A stretch of DNA of 32,522 nt from Solirubrobacterales bacterium (lineage in GTDB: Bacteria; Actinomycetota; Thermoleophilia; Solirubrobacterales; Solirubrobacteraceae). Below are positions 7,341-13,649 of this stretch, piece by piece. Each line of letters starts with the position of its first letter. Positions within the stretch are counted from its first letter, which is position 1. Under the pieces are notes generated by a model that saw only the letters and a program-made list of their open reading frames with translations, searched no databases and was not told the origin of the DNA. A program made the translations under genes and the position numbers. The stretch covers positions 1-32,522 of the forward strand of contig JAFAZV010000068.1 of NCBI GenBank assembly GCA_019239445.1, in the 5' to 3' direction.

Positions 7341-7366
7341 GCTGACGGCGTCTCCACGCCGTTAGC
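7341..7366. repeat. Strong inverted repeat between the CDGSH gene and sigma factor 1
   Basis: GCTGACGGCG (7341-7350) and CGCCGTTAGC (7357-7366) form a 10-bp stem with one G-T wobble and a 6-nt loop. It lies 17 nt before the sigma-1 promoter -35 and 19 nt before the CDGSH start. No T tract follows on either strand, so an operator or a leader hairpin of the CDGSH message is as likely as a terminator. Confidence 0.5.
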
Positions 7367-7382
7367 GCGCGAACATGCCGAC

Positions 7383-7408
7383 GTTTGACCTTTCCGGCAG
7401 TGGGGTAG
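7383..7408 (+). promoter_or_regulatory. SigB/SigF-type promoter of sigma factor 1
   Basis: GTTTGA (7383-7388), a 14-nt spacer and GGGTAG (7403-7408) are a near-perfect SigB promoter. Since the gene behind it encodes a SigB/SigF-type factor, positive autoregulation is the natural reading. The start codon lies 51 nt after the -10, with a full ribosome site in between. Confidence 0.7.
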
Positions 7409-7459
7409 CTTCTAATCGAATTGCGTCTGGATCGACGGCATCGCTAAGGAGGTCGCGAC

Positions 7460-8260
7460 GTGGCACATGGCCTGCTAGAGCGCACAGAGAGGGTCGGATT
7501 CTTGCTCGAGCGCACTGAATCGAGCGAGTTGTTCGTACGCTGGCAGCAGCACGGGGACACCCGCGCGCGGGCGCAGCTGGTCGAACGGTTCCTTCCGTTG
7601 GCGCGCAAGTTGGCGCGCCGGTACAGCGGCGCGCACGAGCCGTTCGATGACCTTCTGCAGGTGGCCAGCCTGGGCTTGGTCAAGGCCATCGACCGATTCG
7701 ACACCAGCCGTGGTACTGCCTTCTCATCATTCGCCGTTCCCACGATCCTTGGCGAGCTCAAGCGGTATTTCCGCGATCTCGGGTGGTCGGTGCACGTTCC
7801 GCGTGGGGCGCAGGAGCTGGCCTTGAAGGTCGAGGAGGCGCGCCAGCGGATGACCTCCAAGACCGGGCGTCCGCCGAGTGTTCCCGAGCTGGCTCAGTAC
7901 CTCGAGTTGAGCGTGGAAGATGTGCTCGAAGCTCTCGAGACCGCCGGCGCGCATCACACCGCCTCGCTCGACGCGCCACGCGACGATGGTGAGGAAGACG
8001 CGGGCACGCTCGCAGACGCGTTCGGCCAAACCGACGAGCGCTTTGATCTCGTCGACGACAAGGTCACGATCGCGGCGGCGGCGCGCCACCTTGGGGCGCG
8101 CGAGCGGCGGGTGCTCGTGTTGCGCTTCGTCGAAGACCTGACCCAGAGCCAGATCGCCGCCATGATCGGCGTCTCCCAGATGCAGGTCTCGCGGATCCTT
8201 CGGCGTGCGCTCGAGCAGCTCCGCGAACTAACGCTGGTCGAAGAGCAGCCGATCGCTTAG
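7460..8260 (+). CDS. RNA polymerase sigma factor of the SigB/SigF/SigG family (copy 1)
   Basis: A group 3 stress-type sigma factor of 266 residues without region 1.1. Region 2 runs from about 36 to 105 (LVERFLPLARKLARRY, FDDLLQVASLGLVKAIDRFD, FSSFAVPTILGELKRYFRD). Region 3 follows (VHVPRGAQEL to about 160). Region 4 with its helix-turn-helix is at about 205-256 (LTQSQIAAMIGVSQMQVSRILRR). The N-terminus carries a short repeat LLERTE at 5-10 and 15-20. GTG 7460 is chosen because AAGGAGG lies 7 nt upstream. Its own promoter is SigB-like. It is followed by the anti-sigma gene, so it is probably held inactive by that protein until stress. It is clearly paralogous to the factor at 11511-12308. Confidence 0.93.
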   Translation: MAHGLLERTERVGFLLERTESSELFVRWQQHGDTRARAQLVERFLPLARKLARRYSGAHEPFDDLLQVASLGLVKAIDRFDTSRGTAFSSFAVPTILGELKRYFRDLGWSVHVPRGAQELALKVEEARQRMTSKTGRPPSVPELAQYLELSVEDVLEALETAGAHHTASLDAPRDDGEEDAGTLADAFGQTDERFDLVDDKVTIAAAARHLGARERRVLVLRFVEDLTQSQIAAMIGVSQMQVSRILRRALEQLRELTLVEEQPIA

Positions 8261-8281
8261 CCAGCAGCCGATCGCTTAGCC
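8244..8281 (+). repeat. Perfect 19-bp tandem duplication across the sigma-1 stop codon
   Basis: The unit AGCAGCCGATCGCTTAGCC occurs twice without a gap (8244-8262 and 8263-8281). The first copy holds the stop TAG, so the second copy is untranslated. Perfect identity suggests a recent slippage event. Confidence 0.8.
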
Positions 8282-8326
8282 GATCGGCCATATGAGCTGA
8301 ACGTTCGCGTGCGCCGCCGGCGGGGC

Positions 8327-8351
8327 GTTTCCGTCTGCCCGATGCGGGTAG
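8327..8351 (+). promoter_or_regulatory. SigB/SigF-type promoter of the anti-sigma gene
   Basis: GTTTCC (8327-8332), a 13-nt spacer and GGGTAG (8346-8351) fit the SigB consensus. It lies in the 325-nt stretch 8261-8585 between sigma 1 and the chosen anti-sigma start. Apart from the 19-bp duplication and this promoter I see nothing else in that stretch. The leader would be about 160-230 nt, depending on the start codon. Confidence 0.6.
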
Positions 8352-8585
8352 TCGGCGGGAGAAGTCGTCCATCGAGCCAGTGAAGGCGCCGTATACAGCG
8401 AATGCGCACGCTAACTTCAAGCGGGCGCCGGTGTGGCACCGCGGCGGCGCGTTTGCGGGGCCTCGGTCACCGGCGGCCGGTCAACTGCGCGGCATCGGTC
8501 CTGTAGATGCTGCGAGCGGATGCCGACATGGATGGTGTGGCGCGCCTACTCGTATCGCATCATCACGCCGGCCGAGGCGGGCGCG

Positions 8586-9470
8586 ATGACGGCTGACGCG
8601 CCGAGCGCTGCGCTGGCCGCCGAGCCTGCGACGCTCAGTCTTACGCTCGAAAGCCGTCCCGAAACGCTCACCCTCGTGCGCGGGATGCTGAGCGGAGTCG
8701 CCGAGCTGCTGTCGATGGATCCAGAGCTGCTGGATGACCTGAAGACGGCCGTCAGCGAGGCCTGCAACAACGTCGTGCTGCACGCATACCCCAACGGTTC
8801 CGGTCCGCTCGCGGTGTCGCTCAACGCCGCCCAAGCCGGCATCGAGGTGCTCGTGCGCGATGCGGGAGTCGGCATCCCCGAACACGCATCCGCCGATGAT
8901 CGCGTACAGGGAGTCGGTTTACCGGTCATCCGGGCTCTCACCGACAAGGCCGAGTTCCGCCCTTGCCAGGGCGGCGGCACCGAGGTGTGGATGCACTTCG
9001 CGGGACAGCGCGACGGCAGGCCCCTATTCCAGCGCCCCGACATGGCCGCGCCTGATGATGGGTTCTCGAAGCACCTCGCCGGCGACGCCGTTGTCTCCGT
9101 GTCGCCCATCGGGCTCCTCGGAGGCGTCCTCGGAAGGCTGTCACGCGCGCTCGCGGCCAGCGCTCGCTTCTCGCTCGACCGCTTCTCCGACGTCTATCTG
9201 GTGACCGACGCGATCGCCGCGCATACATCAGTTGCGGCGAGCGGCGAGAGAATCGGCTTTGCAATCAGGGCGGGCGGCCGGCGCCTGGAGCTGACCGTTG
9301 GGCCGCTCCGCGCCGGCAGCGGTGAGAAGCTTCGTACGGAGGGTCACGGCGGTGACGCCCCGTCCCCGCTCGAGCTGCTCAGCGACCAGCTCGAGTGTCA
9401 CGACGTCGGCGGTTACGAGCTCCTCCGGGTGGTCATGGTCGATCATCGCCGTTGGCCGGCCAGGAGCTGA
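8586..9470 (+). CDS. Anti-sigma factor ATPase (RsbW/SpoIIAB-like GHKL) with a C-terminal extension
   Basis: An RsbW-type serine kinase would bind the sigma factor and phosphorylate its STAS antagonist. The N-terminal GHKL domain (about 15-140) has the N-box SEACNNVVLHAY (E58, N61, N62), DAGVGIP at 92-98 and GVGLPVI at 109-115. Unlike a 140-160-residue RsbW, this product continues to residue 294. Residues about 190-287 (ARFSLDRFSDVYLVTDAIAAH, then IGFAIRAGGRRLELTVGPLR) follow the strand-helix order of a GHKL domain but lack the N-box Asn and the DxGxG motif, so it looks like a degenerate second copy. ATG 8586 has GAGG upstream; ATG 8520 and an outer start at 8433 are alternatives. It converges on the STAS gene. 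Confidence 0.82.
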   Translation: MTADAPSAALAAEPATLSLTLESRPETLTLVRGMLSGVAELLSMDPELLDDLKTAVSEACNNVVLHAYPNGSGPLAVSLNAAQAGIEVLVRDAGVGIPEHASADDRVQGVGLPVIRALTDKAEFRPCQGGGTEVWMHFAGQRDGRPLFQRPDMAAPDDGFSKHLAGDAVVSVSPIGLLGGVLGRLSRALAASARFSLDRFSDVYLVTDAIAAHTSVAASGERIGFAIRAGGRRLELTVGPLRAGSGEKLRTEGHGGDAPSPLELLSDQLECHDVGGYELLRVVMVDHRRWPARS

Positions 9471-9485
9471 ACCGGCGAGAGGGGC

Positions 9486-9830
9486 TCAATCGGCCTCGAA
9501 CAGCTCTTCGGGCGTGTCGGCGAAGCGCAGGCGATCCTCGACGCCGGTCAAGCTCAGCAGCCGCTGCACCTGCTGAGGCCCGCGCACCACGCCAAACTGC
9601 TTGCCTAGCCCCTCCGCGCGCTGGTGGGCCTTGACCAGCGTGCTCAGCCCGGTCGAATCCATGAATTCGAGCTCGCGTAGGTCAACCACGACGCCTTCGG
9701 TGCCGGACGCCACCGTGTGCTCGAGCTCCTCCTCCAGCGCCGCACTCGACGCCAGGTCGAGCTCGCCGCTGACCGTGATCACGCTCGTTCGCCCGTTGTT
9801 GCGAACCTCTACGCGGAAATGACCCTGCAC
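9486..9830 (-). CDS. STAS-domain anti-sigma factor antagonist (RsbV/SpoIIAA-like)
   Basis: A 114-residue single STAS domain. The order is TVSGELDLASSAALEEEL, then GVVVDLRELEFMDSTGLSTLV, with S59 of DSTGL as the expected phosphorylation site. The dephosphorylated protein would bind the anti-sigma ATPase and free the sigma factor. GTG 9828-9830 is chosen because AAGGGG lies 6 nt upstream and the STAS fold begins just after it. The same frame stays open for another 188 codons upstream, but that part lies antisense to the dehydrogenase gene and has no protein-like features. Unlike the usual rsbV-rsbW-sigB order, it faces the anti-sigma gene tail to tail. Confidence 0.9.
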   Translation of the reverse strand: MQGHFRVEVRNNGRTSVITVSGELDLASSAALEEELEHTVASGTEGVVVDLRELEFMDSTGLSTLVKAHQRAEGLGKQFGVVRGPQQVQRLLSLTGVEDRLRFADTPEELFEAD

Positions 9831-9898
9831 CTCGTGCCCCTTGTCGTCACGCTGGCGCGAGCGTAACTGATATGCATCGCAGCCTGCCCTACTGAACC

Positions 9899-9925
9899 GT
9901 TTGCCGTCAGCACGGGGATGGGTAA
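9899..9925 (+). promoter_or_regulatory. SigB/SigF-type promoter of the 3-hydroxyisobutyrate dehydrogenase-like gene
   Basis: GTTTGC (9899-9904), a 15-nt spacer and GGGTAA (9920-9925) match the SigB pattern. The GTG start at 9936 is only 10 nt beyond the -10, so transcription would begin about 4 nt before the start codon. The upstream in-frame ATG 9918 overlaps the -10 and is therefore unlikely to be the start. Confidence 0.55.
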
Positions 9926-9935
9926 GAGGAGCGCT

Positions 9936-10811
9936 GTGAGCGTCATCGCATTTCTCGGAACCGGGACGATGGGCCTGCCGATGGCCCGGAACCTGGTGTC
10001 GGCTGGTTTCGAGCTCCGGGCCTGGAACCGCAGTCGCGACCGCGCGGCGGCACTGGCGAACGACGCGGTCGCCGTGGTCGGCGATCCGCGTGAGGCGGCG
10101 CAAGGCGCGCAGGTCCTGGTGACGATGCTGAGCGACGCCGCGGCGGTGCTCGATACCGCGGCCGCGGCGCTCGATGCCCTTCCCGAAGGCGGCATCTGGA
10201 TTCAGATGAGCACCATCGGGCTTGAAGGTACCGAGCACTGCGCGCGACTCGCCGATCGCACGCAAACGACGTTCGTCGACTCGCCAGTGTTGGGCACTCG
10301 CGAGCCGGCGCAGCGAGGTCAGCTGATCGTGCTTGCTTCCGGTCCCGATGCGGCACGCGAGCGTTGCCAGCCCGTGTTCGATGCCGTCGGCCAACGAACG
10401 CTGTGGCTGGGACCGGCTGGCTTCGGTACGCGCTGCAAGGTCGTCGTCAACAGCTGGGTCGTCGGCGTCGTCGGCGCGCTCGCTGAGACCATCACCCTGG
10501 CCCAGGTTCTCGATGTCGGCCCCGAGCGCTTCTTCGAGGCGATCGAAGGCGGCGCGCTCGATCTCCCCTACGCGCGGTTGAAGGGCGCTTTGATGATCGA
10601 GCGGAACTTCGACGACCCAGCCTTCCGGCTCGCATTAGCACGAAAGGACGCCGATTTGATCCTCGCGGCGATGTCCGAGCGCGACCTCGAGCTGCCGATC
10701 ATGCGTGCGGTCGCGGACCGGCTTCGCCGCGCCGATGAGGACGGCCACGGAGAAGAGGACATGGCCGCGACTTACTGGGCCACCGCCCCCGAATTGGCGT
10801 CACGGCGGTAA
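9936..10811 (+). CDS. 3-hydroxyisobutyrate dehydrogenase-like beta-hydroxyacid dehydrogenase
   Basis: NAD(P)-dependent oxidoreductase of the beta-hydroxyacid family (3-hydroxyisobutyrate, tartronate semialdehyde and GLYR-type enzymes), 291 residues. The nucleotide motif FLGTGTMGLPMARNL is at 6-20, NRSRDR follows at 31-36 as the cofactor-selecting segment, and S92 lies in MST. The catalytic K168 and N172 are in RCKVVVNSW. The second, all-helical domain runs from about 170 to the end. The arginines after beta-2 favour NADP(H). The substrate is unknown. GAGGAG precedes GTG 9936, but a SigB-like -10 ends at 9925, so the message may start inside that motif. Placement among stress-regulatory genes suggests stress-induced metabolism. 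Confidence 0.87.
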   Translation: MSVIAFLGTGTMGLPMARNLVSAGFELRAWNRSRDRAAALANDAVAVVGDPREAAQGAQVLVTMLSDAAAVLDTAAAALDALPEGGIWIQMSTIGLEGTEHCARLADRTQTTFVDSPVLGTREPAQRGQLIVLASGPDAARERCQPVFDAVGQRTLWLGPAGFGTRCKVVVNSWVVGVVGALAETITLAQVLDVGPERFFEAIEGGALDLPYARLKGALMIERNFDDPAFRLALARKDADLILAAMSERDLELPIMRAVADRLRRADEDGHGEEDMAATYWATAPELASRR

Positions 10812-10822
10812 CACCCGCCGGC

Positions 10823-10847
10823 GTTTGCCACGGAAGGACGAGGGTAA
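10823..10847 (+). promoter_or_regulatory. SigB/SigF-type promoter of the acidic 108-residue gene
   Basis: GTTTGC (10823-10828), a 13-nt spacer and GGGTAA (10842-10847) match the SigB pattern. The ATG start at 10859 follows the -10 by 11 nt, so the transcript would be almost leaderless. Confidence 0.6.
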
Positions 10848-10858
10848 ATCTCGAGGCG

Positions 10859-11185
10859 ATGTCGCCCGGCGATCTGGAACACGAGCAGGAAGCCGCCGCC
10901 GCAGCCGAGGCCGGCGCAATCGGCGGCCGCGTGAGTTCCGAGCCACCGCCTACCGACGGAGACCCGAGCGAGGCCGAACGACCGCTCGCGGAAGCTGGCC
11001 AGGGCGAGGCGGAAGGCTTCGAGCAGGCCGAACATGAGCTGGCCGAGCACGCTAGCCACGGAGATCAGCACGCGGCACGCCGGGTGATCCAGGACGCTCC
11101 GGGCGAAAGCGACGACGCGCGTGCGGCCGACGACGGCGCGGCTGACGACTTTCGCTCCTCCGCTGTCGACGACGCCACTGAGTAG
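10859..11185 (+). CDS. Small acidic, probably disordered stress-type protein (108 residues)
   Basis: A very acidic, Ala/Glu/Asp-rich protein with no hydrophobic core, so largely disordered apart from a likely helix in the middle. The block GQGEAEGFEQAEHELAEHASHGDQHAARRVIQDAP looks conserved-family-like: I have the impression of short actinobacterial proteins with a GEAEGFE-to-ASHGD segment, function unknown. No signal peptide, Cys or catalytic motif is seen. It is the third gene in a row with a SigB-type promoter, which supports a general-stress role. A short GAGG lies directly before ATG 10859, too close for a normal ribosome site. I do not assign a function. Confidence 0.7.
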   Translation: MSPGDLEHEQEAAAAAEAGAIGGRVSSEPPPTDGDPSEAERPLAEAGQGEAEGFEQAEHELAEHASHGDQHAARRVIQDAPGESDDARAADDGAADDFRSSAVDDATE

Positions 11186-11230
11186 AACTCGGAGCGCCGT
11201 TGCGCGGGGCACGTCAGCCGTCTCCGGCCA

Positions 11231-11256
11231 GTTACGAGTTCCAGGATTCCGGGTAC
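11231..11256 (+). promoter_or_regulatory. SigB/SigF-type promoter of the small hydrophobic gene
   Basis: GTTACG (11231-11236), a 14-nt spacer and GGGTAC (11251-11256) resemble the SigB pattern, with one change in the GTTT core. The leader would be about 40 nt and contains a good ribosome site. Confidence 0.45.
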
Positions 11257-11303
11257 CCAGCCTTAAGGGGATACAGACCCTGTGGATCGGGAAAGGAGAC
11301 CTG

Positions 11304-11477
11304 ATGGTCGCGTTGGTGATACTGCTGCTGATCCTGGCTCTGTTCGGCGGCCTCGGCTTTGCCGCACACTTCCTCTGGATCGTTCTCATCGCAGCGCTTG
11401 TGCTCTGGGTGATCGGCTTCTTCGTCGGAGGCGTGGAGTCGGGCATCGGCCGGCGGCGCTGGTACGGCCGCTGGTAG
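11304..11477 (+). CDS. Small hydrophobic membrane protein (57 residues)
   Basis: The product has two membrane segments, about residues 2-18 (ALVILLLILALFGGLGF) and 22-42 (HFLWIVLIAALVLWVIGFFVG), then a basic aromatic tail RRRWYGRW. This matches the short 'hydrophobic protein' type (lmo0937-like) common in actinobacteria, of unknown function and often stress-induced. ATG 11304 is chosen because AAAGGAG lies about 6 nt upstream; the longer upstream frame covers the promoter and is rejected. A SigB-type promoter precedes it. It converges on sigma factor 2 with a 33-nt gap and no visible terminator. Confidence 0.85.
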   Translation: MVALVILLLILALFGGLGFAAHFLWIVLIAALVLWVIGFFVGGVESGIGRRRWYGRW

Positions 11478-11510
11478 ATATCGCCGGCTGGATTTCCGTA
11501 CGGGCGACCG

Positions 11511-12308
11511 TCAGATCGCAGGCGCGCTCGCGTCGCTGCGATCACGGTCGTCCGTCAGCTCGCGCAGGTGCGCAAGCGCGTTGCGGAGCAGCCGCGAGAC
11601 CTGCATCTGCGAGACGCCGATCCGCCCGGCAATCTCGGTTTGAGTGAGATCGGCGCCGAAGCGCAGGAGCAGGATCTCGCGCTCGCGGCGGGGTAGGTGA
11701 CGCGCTGCGGCGGTGATCGTCGTCTGAGCGTCGATGATGTCGAGGCGGCGGTCGGCCCCTCCAAGAGTCTCTATCCGGCTCGTAGGAGCACCCTCGGCAT
11801 CGTCGGACGCCGGAGCATCAAGCGAAACCGCGTCGTAGGCCTCGGCCGCCTGTAGTCCTTCCAAGACGTCTTCGTCGCTCACCTCGAGATACTGCGCGAG
11901 ATCGCCGATCGTGGGCGGGCGTCCAGTCTGGGCGCTGATCTTCCTTTGCGCGTCGGTGACCCGGTGGGCCAGCTCTTGCGCACCGCGGTTGACGTGCACG
12001 GCCCAGCCCGAGTCGCGAAAGTAGCGCTTCAGCTCGCCCACGATGGTCGGGACCGCGAAGGAAGTAAAAGCGAACCCCCGCTCAGGGTCGAACCGCTCCA
12101 CCGCCTTCACCAGTCCGAGACTCGCCACCTGCACGAGGTCGTCGAACGATTCGCTCGAGTTCGCGTATCGCCCCGCCAGCTTGTGCGCGAGCGGCAGATA
12201 GCGCTCGACCAGCTCGTCCCGCGCGGCTCGGTCCGCCGATCGCCGCCAGCGCGCGAACAGCTCTGGAGACCCGGTCGCTGCTGCGGGTGCGCCCGGGACT
12301 TCTGTCAC
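11511..12308 (-). CDS. RNA polymerase sigma factor of the SigB/SigF/SigG family (copy 2)
   Basis: A 265-residue paralogue of sigma factor 1 with the same layout: LVERYLPLAHKLAGRY, FDDLVQVASLGLVKAVERFD, FTSFAVPTIVGELKRYFRDSGWAVHVNRGAQEL in regions 2-3, and LTQTEIAGRIGVSQMQVSRLLRNAL in region 4.2. The recognition helix is nearly identical to copy 1, so promoter choice may overlap. The linker (DAPASDDAEGAPTSRIETLGG) and the N-terminus differ most, which could separate binding to anti-sigma partners. The start is GTG 12306-12308 with AAGGCG just upstream. No SigB-type promoter is visible before it; a TACAAAAT stretch near 12345-12352 on the minus strand could be a -10 of another class. Upstream lies topoisomerase IB on the same strand. 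Confidence 0.92.
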   Translation of the reverse strand: MTEVPGAPAAATGSPELFARWRRSADRAARDELVERYLPLAHKLAGRYANSSESFDDLVQVASLGLVKAVERFDPERGFAFTSFAVPTIVGELKRYFRDSGWAVHVNRGAQELAHRVTDAQRKISAQTGRPPTIGDLAQYLEVSDEDVLEGLQAAEAYDAVSLDAPASDDAEGAPTSRIETLGGADRRLDIIDAQTTITAAARHLPRREREILLLRFGADLTQTEIAGRIGVSQMQVSRLLRNALAHLRELTDDRDRSDASAPAI

Positions 12309-12492
12309 CGCCTTGGCCGACCTCTCTCAGCTCGTTGGTCTGGAATTTTGTACCACACGGCGGAAGCCGTGGCTAGCGGGCGGAAGGGGTGGGAATGAAG
12401 CTTCCCGGCCGCGGCCGAGCGTCGTCGGCGGTGCGGCCGAGGTCACCCGCGGCGCGCACGCGCGGCGCTGAGGTCCCGCGGGCGCGCTGAGG

Positions 12493-13590
12493 TCAGGCCG
12501 CCTCTCGCGAGAGCGCTGGTGAGTCCGTCTCCTCGTGGAGCAGGTCGAGCACGGCGCGCTCCAGACGCGCGCGACCTCGATCGTCGCCCGGGTGCAGATC
12601 GCCGATCCGCTGCAGACCCGCTTCAATCGTCCAGCCCGATAGGTAACGGTCGAACACGCGCGGGTCGATGTACGCGCGACGAGCCACCGCGCGCGTGTTC
12701 CCGAGCAGCTCGGAGACAGCGCGCACAGCTCCGTCGATCGCGCGTTTGCGCGCAGCCTTGGATGCCCGTAGCTCCGGGTCCGCGGCCAGCGCCACCGACG
12801 CCAGCACGGTCGCGTTCCACGTCCGGAAGTCTTTGGCGCTGAACTCCGCACCGAGATGCTGCTTGAGGTAGTCGTTGATGTCGTCGGAGCGCACGGGAAC
12901 CCAGTGCCTGCCTTCTCGGAATGCGAGCAGCTCCTGCGGCCCACCTCGCCGGCGCTTGAGCGCGCGCACAAGATCGCCGCAGAGCGGATCCTGGATCACG
13001 TGCACCCGGCGTACCCCGCCCTTGGCCGGGTAGTCGAATACGATCGCGCCGTCCTCGCGACGGATCTTCACGTGATCGCGGCGCACGGTAGCCAGGCCGA
13101 CGCCGTGATCTTCCTCGGCGTACTCCTCGCCGCCGATGCGAAACAGTCCGACGTCCAGCAGCCGGACCCCACACGCCAGAACGGCGGTGCGTCCCGGGCC
13201 GAAGCCATTCGTCAGGGCGGCGCCCGCGAGATCGGCTGCGAGCTCGCGCCGCAGGCGCGGCAGCAGTCCCGCGAAGCGCTCCATCCGCTCGAACTTCTCG
13301 CGGTCGCGCCGCTCCCGCCACCGCGGGTGGTAGAGATACTGCTTGCGCCCGGCGGCGTCGATCCCGGTGGCCTGGAGGTGTCCCATCGGGTCGGGGCAGA
13401 TCCACACATCCTTCCACGCTGGTGGGATCGCCAGCCCGCGTACGCGCTCAATCACCTCCGGATCGGCGAGGGTCGCGCCGTCCACGTCGATGTAGCTGAA
13501 GCCCCGGCCCCGCCGAATGCGGTGCAGGCCAGGCCCCGCGCAGTCCGAGCGGCGGAGGCGAGCTCTACGAGTGCGGATGTCCGTAGCCAT
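12493..13590 (-). CDS. DNA topoisomerase IB (poxvirus/eukaryotic-like)
   Basis: Relaxes supercoils by nicking one strand through a 3'-phosphotyrosine. The 365-residue product has the N-terminal GLHRIRRGRGFSYID and PPAWKDVWICPDPMGHLQATGIDAAGRKQYLYHPRW blocks. The catalytic pentad is visible as R151 (FRIGGEEY), the K-R segment AKDFRTWNATV with R256, the NTRAVARRAYIDPRVF block, and Y307 as nucleophile. All key positions are intact. The start ATG 13588-13590 has AGGAAG 5-6 nt upstream. A GGGTAG lies at 13626-13621 on this strand, but its -35 (GAGTAA, 12-nt spacer) is poor, so stress control is only possible. The fold resembles tyrosine recombinases, but the motifs are those of topoisomerase. The 184-nt gap to sigma factor 2 holds only GC-rich short repeats. 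Confidence 0.93.
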   Translation of the reverse strand: MATDIRTRRARLRRSDCAGPGLHRIRRGRGFSYIDVDGATLADPEVIERVRGLAIPPAWKDVWICPDPMGHLQATGIDAAGRKQYLYHPRWRERRDREKFERMERFAGLLPRLRRELAADLAGAALTNGFGPGRTAVLACGVRLLDVGLFRIGGEEYAEEDHGVGLATVRRDHVKIRREDGAIVFDYPAKGGVRRVHVIQDPLCGDLVRALKRRRGGPQELLAFREGRHWVPVRSDDINDYLKQHLGAEFSAKDFRTWNATVLASVALAADPELRASKAARKRAIDGAVRAVSELLGNTRAVARRAYIDPRVFDRYLSGWTIEAGLQRIGDLHPGDDRGRARLERAVLDLLHEETDSPALSREAA

Positions 13591-13649
13591 TAGTCTTCCT
13601 TTCCCCGGCAGGAGATTTTCCTACCCCGGGCCGCCGGATTACTCGCCTG

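Noticed and set aside
9831-10394. Upstream open extension (188 codons) of the STAS gene on the minus strand
   Set aside because: It is antisense to the 3-hydroxyisobutyrate dehydrogenase gene, has no protein-like motifs, and the GTG at 9830 with AAGGGG upstream gives a normal STAS protein.
12493-13590. Tyrosine recombinase or integrase
   Set aside because: The motifs (RIGGEEY, DFRTWNATV, RRAYIDP) are those of topoisomerase IB. There is no attachment site or mobile gene around it.
13621-13626. GGGTAG on the minus strand before topoisomerase IB as a stress promoter
   Set aside because: No GTTT lies at a permitted distance. GAGTAA with a 12-nt spacer is too weak to call.
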